A DNA stretch of 64,000 nucleotides, taken from NCBI RefSeq assembly GCF_022631235.3, contig NZ_CP093310.2, forward strand, positions 2,046,001 through 2,110,000, written 5' to 3'. This document shows, piece by piece, positions 1-9,612 of this stretch. Source of the stretch: Psychrobacter raelei (GTDB lineage: Bacteria; Pseudomonadota; Gammaproteobacteria; Pseudomonadales; Moraxellaceae). The notes beneath the pieces were generated by a model. It was not told the origin of the DNA. It made no database searches and saw only the letters and a list, made by a program, of their open reading frames with translations. Both the position numbers and the translations under genes were made by a program. Position 1 is the stretch's first letter; each line of letters starts with the position of its first letter.

Positions 1-1314
1 CGCTTCAATAACCACAGGCTGGTTAAGCTCAGTATTGTTATTAAGCTTGGTGTAGTTTTTGATTTTGTGGACAGTCAAGCCCTCTTGCTGGGCGATATCT
101 TCAATACCCACACCATCTGTGGCCATGTCATTAATACTGGTGATTTTATCAGCAATCAATTGCTCGCGCTTTTGACGTTGAGCTTGTGCGGTCAGCTCGT
201 CACGCATACTGTCTAAACTCGGTACGCTCTCACCGCTTTTATCGGTCACTTTAAACAGCTGATAACCGAAGCTGGTTTTTACTGGAGCCGATACCTCACC
301 TTTTTCTAGACCTGATAAAGCTTGAGCTACTTTTTGACCATCTGCACCGAAGGCGTCTGCATTAAAGGTGCCAATATCACCCCCTTTGGCAGCACTCACC
401 GGATCCTCTGACAGCTCTTTGGCAATAGCTGCAAAGCTTTCGCCTTTTTTCAGACGTTGCTCAATTTGCTGCATGGTCGCCTCAGCCTTACTGCCAGTCA
501 CTAGAATCTGGCTTACCTTTTGCTTGGAGTTACCCACAAAACGTGCTTTATAATCATCATATTGCGCTTGTAGCTCAGCTTGAGTGACTTTTTCGACAGG
601 CAGCTTGCTCGGATCTAGGCTCACATAAGCCAAATCTACCATAGCTCGGCTATTTAGCTTGCTTTTATTCTCGTTATAATAATCAGAGATTTCTTTGTCA
701 GATACGCTCACCTTATCTTTGAACTGCTCCCAAGGTAGGCGATACACCCACACATCGCGCGTCTCAAGTTGCAGCGCCAGTAGATCATGGATTTGCGACT
801 CAGGATACACAGCCGTCTGAGCGACACTGGCATAAAGCTGCATTAGGTTTAACTGCTGACGGTACTGGGCAAACAGCTGATCTTTGGTGATGCCCTGCTG
901 CTGCAATGCAAAAGCAAAGCGGTCGTTTGAGAACTGGCCATTTTCATCTAAATACTGCGGATCTTGTAATAACAGATTATTAATCGCAGCATCGGATACG
1001 TGCATCCCCAAATGATCGGTTTGGTTTCTTAACAGCGCACGGTTAATCAAGCCTTTGAGCACTTCGCTATTTAAGGCTTGGGTATTAATAGCACTGGCCT
1101 CTACCCCGCCTTGCAATAGCTCATTTCTGCGCCCATTTAGGCCATCTTGGTATTCTGCACGGCTAATGGTTTGATCGCCCACTTTAGCCACTTCATTGAC
1201 ACTCGATGCCCCACTAAAGTAGCTCTCTAGCCCCAATATCACCAATGGTGATAAACACAGCATTAAGAAGATTCTTCCGGGCCAACTTTGGAGAAAATTA
1301 CGTATCGATTCCAT
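1..1314 (-). CDS. ppiD: PpiD-type periplasmic peptidyl-prolyl isomerase (3' end outside window)
   Basis: This is the first 438 codons of a membrane-anchored folding chaperone; the C-terminus lies beyond position 1. The reading from ATG at 1314 starts with a short basic segment and one hydrophobic helix (about residues 12-30), the usual PpiD inner-membrane anchor. A SurA_N-like helical region follows, and then a parvulin domain at about residues 265-365 containing KGGDIGTF and FGYQLFKV. Family members of about 620 residues assist outer-membrane protein folding in the periplasm. It sits directly downstream of hupB, the same order as in E. coli, but with its own promoter (1355-1383) and a terminator separating the two genes. 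SurA is the main alternative, but SurA has a cleaved signal and no anchor. Confidence 0.85.
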   Translation of the reverse strand, partial: MESIRNFLQSWPGRIFLMLCLSPLVILGLESYFSGASSVNEVAKVGDQTISRAEYQDGLNGRRNELLQGGVEASAINTQALNSEVLKGLINRALLRNQTDHLGMHVSDAAINNLLLQDPQYLDENGQFSNDRFAFALQQQGITKDQLFAQYRQQLNLMQLYASVAQTAVYPESQIHDLLALQLETRDVWVYRLPWEQFKDKVSVSDKEISDYYNENKSKLNSRAMVDLAYVSLDPSKLPVEKVTQAELQAQYDDYKARFVGNSKQKVSQILVTGSKAEATMQQIEQRLKKGESFAAIAKELSEDPVSAAKGGDIGTFNADAFGADGQKVAQALSGLEKGEVSAPVKTSFGYQLFKVTDKSGESVPSLDSMRDELTAQAQRQKREQLIADKITSINDMATDGVGIEDIAQQEGLTVHKIKNYTKLNNNTELNQPVVIEA

Positions 1315-1354
1315 AGTACATATCAGTCATAGGTTAATAAAAGTTTAACGCAAT

Positions 1355-1383
1355 ATCATACGTGAAAATAACAGCTGACACAA
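1355..1383 (-). promoter_or_regulatory. Predicted sigma70 promoter of ppiD
   Basis: Read on the minus strand, TTGTGT (1378-1383) and TATGAT (1355-1360) are separated by exactly 17 bp, about 40 bases upstream of the ppiD start. The -35 box overlaps the A/T tract of the hupB terminator. This is a prediction from sequence only. Confidence 0.5.
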
Positions 1384-1407
1384 AAAAAACGCACCCTAAG
1401 GTGCGTT
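1382..1407 (-). terminator. Rho-independent terminator of hupB
   Basis: A perfect 8-bp stem (1388-1395 with 1400-1407) with a CTAA loop is followed on the minus strand by a run of eight T (A at 1382-1389 on the plus strand). It lies 50 bases after the hupB stop codon. Confidence 0.85.
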
Positions 1408-1456
1408 ATTGTCTACAAAGAGACATCGTGCTCGCTTAACTTAGCGCTCATTCGGC

Positions 1457-1729
1457 TTAGTTTAAACGATCTTTAAGGCCTTTACCTGCTTTAAAGTGTG
1501 GTACACGGCTTGCTGGAATTTGTAGCTCATCACCTGTCTTAGGATTGCGGCCAGTGCGTGCTTTGCGGTCTTTCACACTGAATGTACCAAAACCAACCAA
1601 TGAAATAGTGTCATTGTTTTCTAGCGCTTCACCAACACTTTCCATCATAGCATTTAGAGCGTCAGCAGCTTGAGTTTTGTTAAGACCGCTTTTCTCAGCA
1701 ATGCTATCTACTAATTCTGATTTATTCAT
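1457..1729 (-). CDS. hupB: DNA-binding protein HU (beta type)
   Basis: This 90-residue nucleoid-associated protein bends and constrains DNA as a dimer. It has the full HU/IHF fold: an N-terminal helical dimerisation region (NKSELVDSIAEKSGLNKTQA), the GFGTF turn at 47-51, and the DNA-binding arm with GRNPKTG at 60-66 followed by the intercalating proline region. The length is exactly typical. The start is set by the AAAGGAA ribosome site just upstream. Neighbouring ppiD gives the conserved hupB-ppiD order. It has its own promoter and terminator, fitting a highly expressed single-gene unit. IhfA/IhfB are less likely because the sequence is HU-type throughout. Confidence 0.95.
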   Translation of the reverse strand: MNKSELVDSIAEKSGLNKTQAADALNAMMESVGEALENNDTISLVGFGTFSVKDRKARTGRNPKTGDELQIPASRVPHFKAGKGLKDRLN

Positions 1730-1767
1730 AGAGAATTCCTTTAAAATAGATTTAAATTCGGGGGTAA

Positions 1768-1796
1768 ATTCTATCGCTTAAAAACTAAATAAGCAA
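1768..1796 (-). promoter_or_regulatory. Predicted sigma70 promoter of hupB
   Basis: On the minus strand TTGCTT (1791-1796) and TAGAAT (1768-1773) are 17 bp apart, placing the transcript start about 30 bases ahead of the hupB ribosome site. Prediction from sequence only. Confidence 0.5.
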
Positions 1797-1799
1797 TAA

Positions 1800-2300
1800 C
1801 CAAGCCCTTAAATACTACACCATAGCGCAAAAAAATGCACCGTTTTTACTGCTAGTATTTTTTGACGTGGTGGTTGTTAAATGCAGTTATAACAAGGGGT
1901 TTAAAAATGTGCAAGTAAATTTACATATAATTGGCCAATAACCCACTTAATACACCTTGTGACACCACTTTCTAGTGACTTTATACCTGCAAACCACTGT
2001 GTTTTCAAGTGCTATCGTATATTTTAGCCCCGTTTGCGCCTCTATTTTACACAAATAAACCAAGAGCGCTAATATCACCACTTTGCTTTTGCAAAAACCA
2101 CACAGCAGTTACAGATTTAAATGACATAAATAAGGGATGCCTATGGCGCATTGGCCGCATTATGCTATTATTTACTTCATTTAACCCTTTTAGTCATTAA
2201 AATTCCAAGTATTTTAATAGCGAGGGCTCTCCATAATAAGTACACTAGGGTTAACAGCTTAGATAAAGCGCTTACTTTTTAACACTTAAATAGGTTTAGT
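1800..2300. other. Intergenic region between hupB and the following gene
   Basis: About 500 bases with no supported gene. It separates divergent units (hupB leftward, the 2301 gene rightward). An open frame at 2009-2200 on the plus strand has no ribosome site and no recognisable protein character and is not called. Confidence 0.6.
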
Positions 2301-2945
2301 ATGAGTCAAAATTCAATATCAAACTCTTTACTTAATGTCGTACTGGTACTGGCAGAGTCCGCCATTACTCTGGTATTAAGATTCGACCCGAACCTACGCA
2401 AAGCTGTTTATCCTTTGGCTCAAAAAAACACTGTGGTGTGTGTGCGCAGCTATTTACCCCACACCCAATTCTATGCCACCTTTACTACCAAAGGCGTTTT
2501 GTTAGATAGCAACCTACCCGCCTCTGTCTCAGAGCCAGATGTGGTTATTAATGCCTACTCTCACCAACTGATCAATTCATTCATTAGCAATGATGCCACT
2601 CAAATCAATAAGCTGACTATGCGCGGCGGTACTGAGACAGTGACCGAAGTACGTCACTTCCTATTACAACTGGGTGTGGCCAGCTTATTCCAAGGCATTA
2701 TTAAAACGGTGAAAGGCAAAGACAAGGGCCGCGGCAAAAAAGACGATGCGGACAATGCTAATAAGCCTGATTATAAAGCGCGCATTGAAGAGCAGCAGCA
2801 GCAGCTAAATATATTAAGCATGCGCAACCGCGAACTTGAAGTCAGCTTAAAAGAGGCTCATAGCAAACAAAAAACCACATTAATTGCGTTAATTGTGGCG
2901 TCATTAATTGCAGTTGCCTCAGTCATTGGCTGGCTGACTCAATAA
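2301..2945 (+). CDS. Unknown membrane-anchored protein with SCP2/UbiJ-like N-terminal half
   Basis: I do not firmly recognise this 214-residue protein. Residues 1-125 resemble the SCP2-like sterol-carrier fold of UbiJ in pattern: a lipid-binding-like core and an acidic segment giving VVINAYSHQLINSF. Residues 135-155 are highly charged, with many Lys, Gly and Asp. Residues 155-185 look like a coiled coil (ARIEEQQQQLNILSMRNREL). A single C-terminal hydrophobic helix (about 190-212) would tail-anchor it in the membrane. A UbiJ-like role in ubiquinone biosynthesis is a weak inference; ubiE/ubiB are not adjacent, which argues against it. It is monocistronic, followed by a clear terminator. Confidence 0.5.
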   Translation: MSQNSISNSLLNVVLVLAESAITLVLRFDPNLRKAVYPLAQKNTVVCVRSYLPHTQFYATFTTKGVLLDSNLPASVSEPDVVINAYSHQLINSFISNDATQINKLTMRGGTETVTEVRHFLLQLGVASLFQGIIKTVKGKDKGRGKKDDADNANKPDYKARIEEQQQQLNILSMRNRELEVSLKEAHSKQKTTLIALIVASLIAVASVIGWLTQ

Positions 2946-2990
2946 TTGACTCATACCCAAGTCACCGTATTATCACTTATTGGTATATTT

Positions 2991-3025
2991 AAACCTTTAA
3001 ATGTCTTCATTTAAGGGTTTTTTTT
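2991..3025 (+). terminator. Rho-independent terminator
   Basis: A 13-bp stem with one wobble pair (2991-3003 with 3008-3020) and a TCTT loop is followed by a T run to 3025. It ends the transcript of the 2301-2945 gene. Confidence 0.8.
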
Positions 3026-3030
3026 GGTGT

Positions 3031-3480
3031 ATTGATAACCGATATGTTTAGAGCCTACGCCGCCACCTCCCTAAGTTTATAGCCTCTGTCATCATCTGCT
3101 TTATACCTGTATTTTATTAGCCGTTTCATGGCCTATCTTTGCTATACTATGCACGCATTTTTTATGACGGTTTTGCCCGCTTTTATTAAAGCTATGGCCT
3201 TGTTTTTATAAGCTTTGCCCCTAGTATCTAATAAGGCTTTACCATGTCGGTATGTGAAGCCACTACGCTGTATGTTGTTATCATGACTTTTTGTTTGCGC
3301 TAATCGCTTGTTGCTATCAAGGCGCTTTGTGACAGTAGGCTATACCCATGCCCTATCGGCCAATGCTCTGTGGTAATGCTTGGCTTCGACCTTCATAAGG
3401 CTTGGCTTTGAGGACGCTATTTTATGGTGGATGTGGCTCTCAGTGTATAAGGCTGAGAGTTTGCCTTACAAATTACTCAC
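3031..3480. other. Long leader/intergenic region upstream of the isc operon
   Basis: About 450 bases with no open frame I can support on either strand and no hairpin-plus-T-tract. Codon-like periodicity is not evident. I see nothing assignable here. Confidence 0.5.
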
Positions 3481-3485
3481 CGATT

Positions 3486-3519
3486 AATCTTGACTAGTTT
3501 ACTCGGGATTAACTATAAT
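3486..3519 (+). promoter_or_regulatory. isc promoter with overlapping type 1 IscR operator
   Basis: TTGACT (3490-3495), an 18-bp spacer and a perfect TATAAT (3514-3519) form a strong promoter ahead of iscR. Bases 3486-3510 match the 25-bp type 1 IscR consensus (ATASYYGACT-RWWWY-AGTCRRSTAT) at about 20 positions, including GACT and the TCGGG half. The operator covers the -35 box and spacer, so [2Fe-2S]-IscR would repress its own operon. The site and promoter are visible; regulation is inferred from the family. Confidence 0.75.
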
Positions 3520-3560
3520 AGGCATCATATCAACTTATAGCGACATCGTGGAGGCATTGA

Positions 3561-4082
3561 ATGCGTTTAACAACTCGAGGTAGATACGCCGTTACCGCGC
3601 TACTAGATCTGGCTATTCAAGATGGCGACTCAACAAATGCTGTCTCTTTATCAGACATAGCAAAGCGCCAATCTATATCCATTTCTTATTTGGAGCAGTT
3701 ATTCTCTAAGTTAAGAAAAGCAGGATTAGTGACCAGTACTCGAGGCGCCTCTGGAGGCTATCATCTAGCAAAGCCATTGGCCGATATCGACGTAATGACC
3801 ATCATTACCGCGGTAGATGAGTCTGTGAATGCCATGCAGTGTGGTGGCCAAGGCAACTGTCAGGGCGGCGCTATGTGTCTCACCCATGATTTATGGTGTG
3901 CCTTATCTAAGCATATTGAACAGTATCTAAAAAACATCTCATTAGAACAATTACTACAGATGGAAAATGTAAAAGACGTCTCAGACCGTCAACAACTTAT
4001 TTATGATGTGGCGACAGAAAGCACCACATCTCATTCAAATCCTAATATGATATTCTCAGCCAGTGAGGTTAATCCAGCATGA
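3561..4082 (+). CDS. iscR: Fe-S cluster-sensing transcription regulator IscR
   Basis: This 173-residue Rrf2-family repressor senses Fe-S supply. An N-terminal winged helix (residues 1-65, opening [11 protein letters not shown]) precedes the cluster-binding segment with Cys94, Cys100 and Cys106 (two C-x5-C steps) and His109, matching E. coli C92/C98/C104/H107. GGAGG at 3550-3554 sets the start. It is the first gene of the isc operon and overlaps iscS by the ATGA at 4079-4082. A type 1 IscR site in the promoter predicts autorepression. The C-terminal tail is a little longer than in E. coli and not conserved. Confidence 0.97.
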   Translation: MRLTTRGRYAVTALLDLAIQDGDSTNAVSLSDIAKRQSISISYLEQLFSKLRKAGLVTSTRGASGGYHLAKPLADIDVMTIITAVDESVNAMQCGGQGNCQGGAMCLTHDLWCALSKHIEQYLKNISLEQLLQMENVKDVSDRQQLIYDVATESTTSHSNPNMIFSASEVNPA

Positions 4083-5305
4083 GTAACTTGAACCGCCCTA
4101 TCTATCTTGACTATGCAGCAACTACCCCTGTAGATCCGCAAGTGGCCAAAAAAATGACCGAGTATATGACCTTTGATGGCATGTTCGGTAACCCCGCTTC
4201 TCGATCACATGGTTATGGTTGGCAAGCAGAGGAAGCTGTAGAAAATGCGCGTCAGCAAATCGCTGATCTGGTTAATGCTGATCCTCGTGAAATCGTATTC
4301 ACCTCAGGGGCTACTGAATCAGACAACTTGGCCATTAAAGGCGCCGCTCATTTCTATGAAGGCCGCGGTAAACACATTATCACCAGTAAAATTGAGCACA
4401 AAGCGGTACTAGATACGTGCCGTCAGCTTGAGCAAGAAGGCTATGAAATTACTTATATCGAGCCTCAGCCTAGCACTGGTCTTATTTTGCCTGAGCAGGT
4501 AAAAGATGCGCTTCGTGAAGATACTATTTTAGTATCTCTTATGATGGTGAATAATGAGCTTGGCACGGTCACTGATGTCAAGGCCATCGGTGAGATCACT
4601 CGTGAAGCTGGCGTAGTATTCCACGTGGATGCGGCACAAGCTGCAGGTAAAGTTGAAATTGATCTTGAAGCGCTAAAAATTGATCTAATGAGCTTCTCAG
4701 GTCACAAAATTTATGGTCCTAAAGGTATCGGCGCTTTATATGTTCGCCGTAAGCCACGCATTCGTTTACGTGCTGAGCAGCATGGCGGTGGCCATGAGCG
4801 TGGTATGCGTTCAGGTACGTTGGCGACGCATCAAATCGTTGGTATGGGTGAAGCCTTTGCTATTGCCGCTGAGCGCTTAGAGCAAGATCGCGCACATGCA
4901 CAAAAGCTGCGTGACAAATTATGGGCAGGCGTCCAAGACATCGAAGAGATTTATTTAAACGGTGACTCTGATAACAGCGTACCAAACATTGTCAATATCA
5001 GCTTTAACTTCGTTGAAGGTGAGTCATTAATGATGTCCCTAAAAGATATGGCTGTCTCTTCAGGCTCTGCTTGTACATCAGCGACGTTAGAACCCTCTTA
5101 TGTACTACGAGCTATCGGTCGTCCTGATGAGTTGGCACACAGCTCAATTCGCTTTAGCTTCGGCCGCTACACCACCGAAGAAGACATCGATATCATCCTA
5201 GCTCAGATTCATGAAGCCGTAGATAAGCTAAGAGATTTATCACCCTTATGGGATATGTATAAAGACGGTGTGGATCTAACCTCTGTAGAGTGGACTGAAC
5301 ACTAA
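4079..5305 (+). CDS. iscS: Cysteine desulfurase IscS
   Basis: This PLP-dependent enzyme of 408 residues converts cysteine to alanine and passes the persulfide to IscU. The PLP lysine is Lys210 in [12 protein letters not shown], and the mobile-loop catalytic cysteine is Cys332 in [15 protein letters not shown], equivalent to E. coli Lys206 and Cys328. The N-terminal [10 protein letters not shown] and the His in VDAAQ context are intact, and the C-terminus ends in EWTEH near the IscU-docking tail. Translation is coupled to iscR through a 4-base overlap. Length and motifs are fully typical. Confidence 0.97.
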   Translation: MSNLNRPIYLDYAATTPVDPQVAKKMTEYMTFDGMFGNPASRSHGYGWQAEEAVENARQQIADLVNADPREIVFTSGATESDNLAIKGAAHFYEGRGKHIITSKIEHKAVLDTCRQLEQEGYEITYIEPQPSTGLILPEQVKDALREDTILVSLMMVNNELGTVTDVKAIGEITREAGVVFHVDAAQAAGKVEIDLEALKIDLMSFSGHKIYGPKGIGALYVRRKPRIRLRAEQHGGGHERGMRSGTLATHQIVGMGEAFAIAAERLEQDRAHAQKLRDKLWAGVQDIEEIYLNGDSDNSVPNIVNISFNFVEGESLMMSLKDMAVSSGSACTSATLEPSYVLRAIGRPDELAHSSIRFSFGRYTTEEDIDIILAQIHEAVDKLRDLSPLWDMYKDGVDLTSVEWTEH

Positions 5306-5428
5306 GCATAACCGCCATTTTACTGAGTCCGCTTTAGGACAGTAAATGTGCTATGTACGACCCTTTTAGACAGTATTGATTGAATACTGTTCCCTTATTT
5401 ATCTAGGTTAAACCCCAGGAGAAACACC

Positions 5429-5821
5429 ATGGCTTATAGTAATCAAGTAATTGACCATTATGAAAATCCGCGTAACGTTGGTAATTTGGACAAAGACGCT
5501 AAGAACGTAGGTACTGGTATGGTTGGTGCCCCAGCTTGTGGTGACGTTATGCGTCTACAAATCCAAGTTGGTGATGACGGTATCATTGAAGATGCTCGCT
5601 TTAAAACTTATGGTTGCGGCTCAGCAATTGCCTCAAGCTCATTGGTCACTGAATGGCTTAAAGGTAAAACGTTAGACCAAGCCTCTGAGATCAAAAACAA
5701 GCACATCGCAGAAGAGCTTGCCCTACCCCCAGTAAAAGTTCACTGCTCAGTACTGGCAGAAGACGCTATTAAAGCGGCGATTGAAGATTATCGCGCCAAA
5801 AGCGGCACAGTGGAAGCTTAA
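5429..5821 (+). CDS. iscU: Fe-S cluster assembly scaffold IscU
   Basis: This 130-residue scaffold carries the nascent [2Fe-2S] cluster. All three ligand cysteines are present at their canonical numbers, Cys37, Cys63 and Cys106, along with the LPPVKVHCS chaperone-recognition motif (residues 99-107) that HscA binds. CAGGAGAAA upstream of the ATG is a strong ribosome site. A gap of 123 bases separates it from iscS, but there is no terminator, so it is read as part of the isc transcript. Confidence 0.97.
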   Translation: MAYSNQVIDHYENPRNVGNLDKDAKNVGTGMVGAPACGDVMRLQIQVGDDGIIEDARFKTYGCGSAIASSSLVTEWLKGKTLDQASEIKNKHIAEELALPPVKVHCSVLAEDAIKAAIEDYRAKSGTVEA

Positions 5822-5960
5822 GTTAGCGACCACTTAAAGCGTATCATTCATCACCTTGTTAGGCACAATGCTGTGACAAGGTGATGGCTTGAAGCTTGAT
5901 GGATTATCCCCATTAACGTTGAGAACCAATAATAAAATTTTTAACATTAGGAAAGTCTTA

Positions 5961-6281
5961 ATGATTGAACTGACCGAACGTGCTGCCAAACACGTAAAAG
6001 ATTATCTAGATAACCGTGGTCATGGTGAAGGCATTCGTGTGGCTATTCGCACCGCTGGATGCTCAGGACTGGCCTACGTGTTAGAATTTGTTGATGATCC
6101 CGATTCAAGCGATGAGAAGTTTGAAAGCAACGGAGTTAATATCTTTGTTGATCCAAAGAGCATGGTATATCTAGATGGACTATTAATGGATTATGTGACT
6201 GAAGGTCTAAACGAGGGCTTCAAATTCACCAACCCTAATCAAAAAGGCGAATGTGGCTGTGGTGAGTCCTTTACCGTTTAG
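5961..6281 (+). CDS. iscA: A-type Fe-S carrier IscA
   Basis: This 106-residue carrier accepts and delivers iron or clusters. Cys34, Cys98 and Cys100 (TAGCSGL and GECGCGESF) are the three conserved ligands. I choose ATG 5961 because TAGGAAAG lies just upstream and the product then has the normal IscA length. An in-frame ATG at 5889 would add 24 residues that do not resemble the family. It stands between iscU and hscB as in E. coli. Confidence 0.95.
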   Translation: MIELTERAAKHVKDYLDNRGHGEGIRVAIRTAGCSGLAYVLEFVDDPDSSDEKFESNGVNIFVDPKSMVYLDGLLMDYVTEGLNEGFKFTNPNQKGECGCGESFTV

Positions 6282-6479
6282 TATGAATACCTTTAAGTCT
6301 TCATGCTTATATTGATTGTTGATTGATTACTTTATACTGATTAATCACTGTCTTATAGTACCAGCACTTATCTTATAGTTAGTGACTGAGTTTGAGCCCT
6401 TGCTGACGACCTTGCTCGTCAGCTTTGAGCTTTTAAACCAGTATAATTCGCCTCAACCCACAGTAAGCATCCTAATCCT

Positions 6480-7031
6480 ATGTCTGATACTGCCCCTACT
6501 TTTGCCAACTTCTTCGCTTTATTTGAGCTGCCTGTTGCTTTTGACATCGATACTAACAAGCTTAGTGAACGCTTAAGGCAACTACAAAGCCAGTTCCATC
6601 CTGACAAGCTTAGCGCTTTAGATAAAGCCTCATCAGAGCAAAACTCTGCGGTTATCAACCATGCTTATGACATCCTGCTACACCCTGATAGCCGAGCCAA
6701 TTATCTATTAGAGCTGTCCGGTCAAGAGCTTAATACCGATCATTCTATTGCTGATTTGGATTTTTTAGATGACGCGATGGACATGCGTATGGCCTTAGAT
6801 GATTCCGAAGCTAACACAGATTTGCTACGTATTGAGCAGCTCAAAGTTACCGCAGATGATCGCATTGCTACCCAATCTCAGCGTTTTATCCAAGCTTATG
6901 ACCATCATGACTGGCCAATGGCGATGGATGCGACTCAAAAGCTTAAGTTTTTGGTCAAGCTAAAAAAAGATATGGACACAGCGGTAGATAACAGCCAGCG
7001 TCAGCCAGATGATGATGACTTATATCTGTAA
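6480..7031 (+). CDS. hscB: Fe-S co-chaperone HscB (Hsc20)
   Basis: This J-domain protein of 183 residues delivers IscU to HscA and stimulates its ATPase. The N-terminal J domain has the diagnostic HPDK at about residues 41-44 in FHPDKLSALD, and a C-terminal helical bundle binds IscU. The length is close to the 171 residues of E. coli; an acidic tail (PDDDDLYL) is extra. The gene lies between iscA and hscA. The 200-base gap before it holds no terminator. Confidence 0.95.
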   Translation: MSDTAPTFANFFALFELPVAFDIDTNKLSERLRQLQSQFHPDKLSALDKASSEQNSAVINHAYDILLHPDSRANYLLELSGQELNTDHSIADLDFLDDAMDMRMALDDSEANTDLLRIEQLKVTADDRIATQSQRFIQAYDHHDWPMAMDATQKLKFLVKLKKDMDTAVDNSQRQPDDDDLYL

Positions 7032-7135
7032 CATCATCTACGTATTTACTGAGCGTCTTATTTTTTTATCATGATCGTACCGACTGTGTTATTTTAAATT
7101 CTTTTATCATTTGCTATAAATAAATTGAGTGTGTT

Positions 7136-9088
7136 ATGTCCTTATTACAAATTGCTGAACCCAACCAAAGCGCAAAGCCGCATGAACATAAATATGCTCT
7201 AGGTATCGACTTAGGCACAACGCGTTCTATGGTCGCTGTGGTACGCTCAGGTAAGGCAGCACTTCTTGAAACCGCTGATGCTAAGACCAAAGACAACTTA
7301 CTGCCTTCGGTGGTTTATTACGGTACTGCTAATGATACTAACGCCCCTATCGTCGGTAGCGAGGCGCTGTCTTATTTTGAGACCGATCCCGTTAACACCA
7401 TCATCTCAGCCAAGCGCTTTATGGGCCGTAGTGTTAAAGACATTAAGTTCTCACATCCGTATCAGCTCAAATCAAGCGAGACTAGCGCAGATGCTATGCC
7501 CTCGTTTGTGACTGAGCAGGGCAATGTGTCCCCTGTTGAAGTTTCGGCCGACATCCTTCGCACCCTAAAAGATCGGGCTCAGCGTGCTCTACCAGACGAT
7601 AGTATTCAAGGTGCAGTGATTACCGTGCCTGCCTACTTCGATGAAGCTCAGCGCCAAGCGACAAAAGATGCTGCTCAATTGGCCGGTCTGAAGGTGCTTA
7701 GATTATTAAATGAGCCTACCGCTGCTGCCGTAGCTTACGGCTTAGACCGTGCTGCCGGCTCAAACGATGAGGCCCAACAAGAGCGTCTGTTTTTGATTTA
7801 TGATCTTGGCGGTGGCACATTTGATGTGTCTTTGCTTAAGATGAATGAGGGCGTGTTTGAGGTGCTGGCCACAGGCGGTAACAGCGCCTTGGGCGGCGAT
7901 GATATGGATCGCCAAATTATGGGCTGGCTGTTAAAACAGGCCAATCTAAACCCAAAAGACTTAACCGCCCAGCAGCGCACCCATATTGCACGTCAGGCAG
8001 AAGGCTTTAAACAAGCGCTTACGCATCGTGATCGTGTTGATGTGAGTATTGATATCGCTGACATCGATTGGTCAGGCACATTAACCGCTGTAGACTTGAT
8101 CCAAATCGTCGAGCCCATCACTCGCCGTACGTTGGCCACTTGTGAGCAAGTTATGCGTGATGCCGGCGTAAGCATTGAGCAACTAGATGAGATTATCTTG
8201 GTCGGTGGCTCGACGCGTATGCCAGTAGTACAGCAAGCGGTTGAGCAATTTTTTAACAAAACCCCTTTATCTCATCTCAACCCTGATGAAGTAGTGGCAT
8301 TGGGTGCGGCGCAAGTGGCCGATCAGCTGATTAAAAAAGACAAGTCAAACAACGTGTTATTGCTTGATGTCACCCCACTGTCTTTAGGCCTTGAGACCAT
8401 GGGCGGCTTGGTAGAGGTGGTTATTCCACGTAATACCCCCATTCCTGTGGCCAAAAAACAGACCTTCACTACCTATCAAGATGGCCAAACTGGCATGGTA
8501 GTACATGTGGTACAAGGCGAGCGTGATACGGTTGAGCACTGCCGCTCATTGGGCCGCTTTGAATTATATGGTATACCGCCCATGAAAGCAGGGCTTGCCC
8601 GCATTGAAGTCACCTTTGACATCGATGCCAACGGACAACTATCAGTCAGCGCTTTTGAAGCGACCTCTGGGGTTAAGAGCGATATCAAAATCACCCCATC
8701 GTATGGTTTAAGCGATGAGCAGCAAGAACAACTGCTGCGTGCAGGCTTTGAAAATGCCGCTCAAGATAAGTTATCTCGCAGTCTTATTGAAGCCAAAGTA
8801 GAAGCTGAGCGTGAAGTGTTGGCGTTACAGTCTGCTCTACAAGAGTTTGGGGCTTTATTGTCTGACACTGAGGTGACTGACTTACAACAAGCCATGAGCG
8901 CACTAAGTGACTCTCTAAATCAGGTGTCCTCTAGCTTGAATGCTGAGCCAGAACAGCTGCAGCAACTTAAAGCCGATGTAGAGGCAAAACAGGCCGTGTT
9001 AAAGCCTTTAAGTGATACCTTTGCCGCCCGAATTATGGATCAAAGTGTTAAGCAATCACTTGCTGGCACCAGCACAGAATCTTGGTAA
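7136..9088 (+). CDS. hscA: Fe-S protein maturation chaperone HscA
   Basis: This specialised Hsp70 of 650 residues hydrolyses ATP to help release clusters from IscU bound at its LPPVK motif. The nucleotide-binding domain shows the phosphate-1 loop GIDLGTTRS (23-31), the phosphate-2 region [12 protein letters not shown] and the adenosine motif GGSTRMP. The substrate domain begins at [17 protein letters not shown]. There is no DnaK-like acidic C-terminal tail, as expected for HscA. It follows hscB in the operon. Its ribosome site is weak, suggesting modest expression or readthrough translation. Confidence 0.96.
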   Translation: MSLLQIAEPNQSAKPHEHKYALGIDLGTTRSMVAVVRSGKAALLETADAKTKDNLLPSVVYYGTANDTNAPIVGSEALSYFETDPVNTIISAKRFMGRSVKDIKFSHPYQLKSSETSADAMPSFVTEQGNVSPVEVSADILRTLKDRAQRALPDDSIQGAVITVPAYFDEAQRQATKDAAQLAGLKVLRLLNEPTAAAVAYGLDRAAGSNDEAQQERLFLIYDLGGGTFDVSLLKMNEGVFEVLATGGNSALGGDDMDRQIMGWLLKQANLNPKDLTAQQRTHIARQAEGFKQALTHRDRVDVSIDIADIDWSGTLTAVDLIQIVEPITRRTLATCEQVMRDAGVSIEQLDEIILVGGSTRMPVVQQAVEQFFNKTPLSHLNPDEVVALGAAQVADQLIKKDKSNNVLLLDVTPLSLGLETMGGLVEVVIPRNTPIPVAKKQTFTTYQDGQTGMVVHVVQGERDTVEHCRSLGRFELYGIPPMKAGLARIEVTFDIDANGQLSVSAFEATSGVKSDIKITPSYGLSDEQQEQLLRAGFENAAQDKLSRSLIEAKVEAEREVLALQSALQEFGALLSDTEVTDLQQAMSALSDSLNQVSSSLNAEPEQLQQLKADVEAKQAVLKPLSDTFAARIMDQSVKQSLAGTSTESW

Positions 9089-9171
9089 CAGCTGCTAGAC
9101 CCTAGGCCCAGTGATTCATATTCTAATCGATACAAATCTGACTTTATTAAAAATACCTATTGGAAAATCTT

Positions 9172-9510
9172 ATGCCAAAAATTACCTTACTGCCGCATCA
9201 CGAAATCTGCCCTGAGGGTGCGGAAGTTGAATTAGAAAGCGGTGTGAACCTTTGTAAGGGTCTTCTTGAAAAAGGCTTCAAAATTGAGCATGCGTGTGAG
9301 ATGTCTAAGGCATGTACCACTTGCCACGTTATTGTACGCAAAGGCTTTAACAGCTTAGAGGAGATGGATGATATCGAAGCTGACTTGCTAGATAGAGCTT
9401 GGGGCTTAGAGCCTGACTCTCGCTTGTCTTGTCAGGTACAGGTTGATGATACCGACCTGGTAGTGGAAATTCCAAAATACACGCTAAACCACGCAAAAGA
9501 GAACCATTAA
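9172..9510 (+). CDS. fdx: ISC-type [2Fe-2S] ferredoxin
   Basis: This 112-residue electron donor for Fe-S assembly has its four cluster cysteines at Cys42, Cys48, Cys51 and Cys87, the same positions as E. coli Fdx (HACEMSKACTTCHV and LSCQV). ATG 9172 is preferred over the in-frame TTG at 9160, because GGAAAA lies 6 bases upstream of the ATG and the product matches family length. It closes the isc operon, and a bidirectional terminator follows. No iscX is seen after it. Confidence 0.95.
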   Translation: MPKITLLPHHEICPEGAEVELESGVNLCKGLLEKGFKIEHACEMSKACTTCHVIVRKGFNSLEEMDDIEADLLDRAWGLEPDSRLSCQVQVDDTDLVVEIPKYTLNHAKENH

Positions 9511-9553
9511 GCCATCCATTACAGCGAACTGTGTCATCTAAAACTATCGCCAT

Positions 9554-9590
9554 AAAAAAAGACACCGCATTAAATGTGGTGTCTTTTTTT
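9554..9590. terminator. Bidirectional terminator between isc operon and HIT gene
   Basis: A 10-bp stem with one wobble (9561-9570 with 9574-9583) and a 3-base loop is flanked by seven A on the left and seven T on the right. It can end transcription of fdx (plus) and of the converging HIT gene (minus). Confidence 0.85.
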
Positions 9591-9612
9591 ATCACGATAA
9601 ATTTATAAAAGC

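Noticed and set aside
2009..2200. 63-codon open frame in the hupB upstream gap
   Set aside because: No ribosome site, odd composition and it overlaps the likely regulatory region; no support as a gene.
5889..5960. Extended iscA start
   Set aside because: The extra 24 residues are not family-like and AGGAAAG supports ATG 5961.
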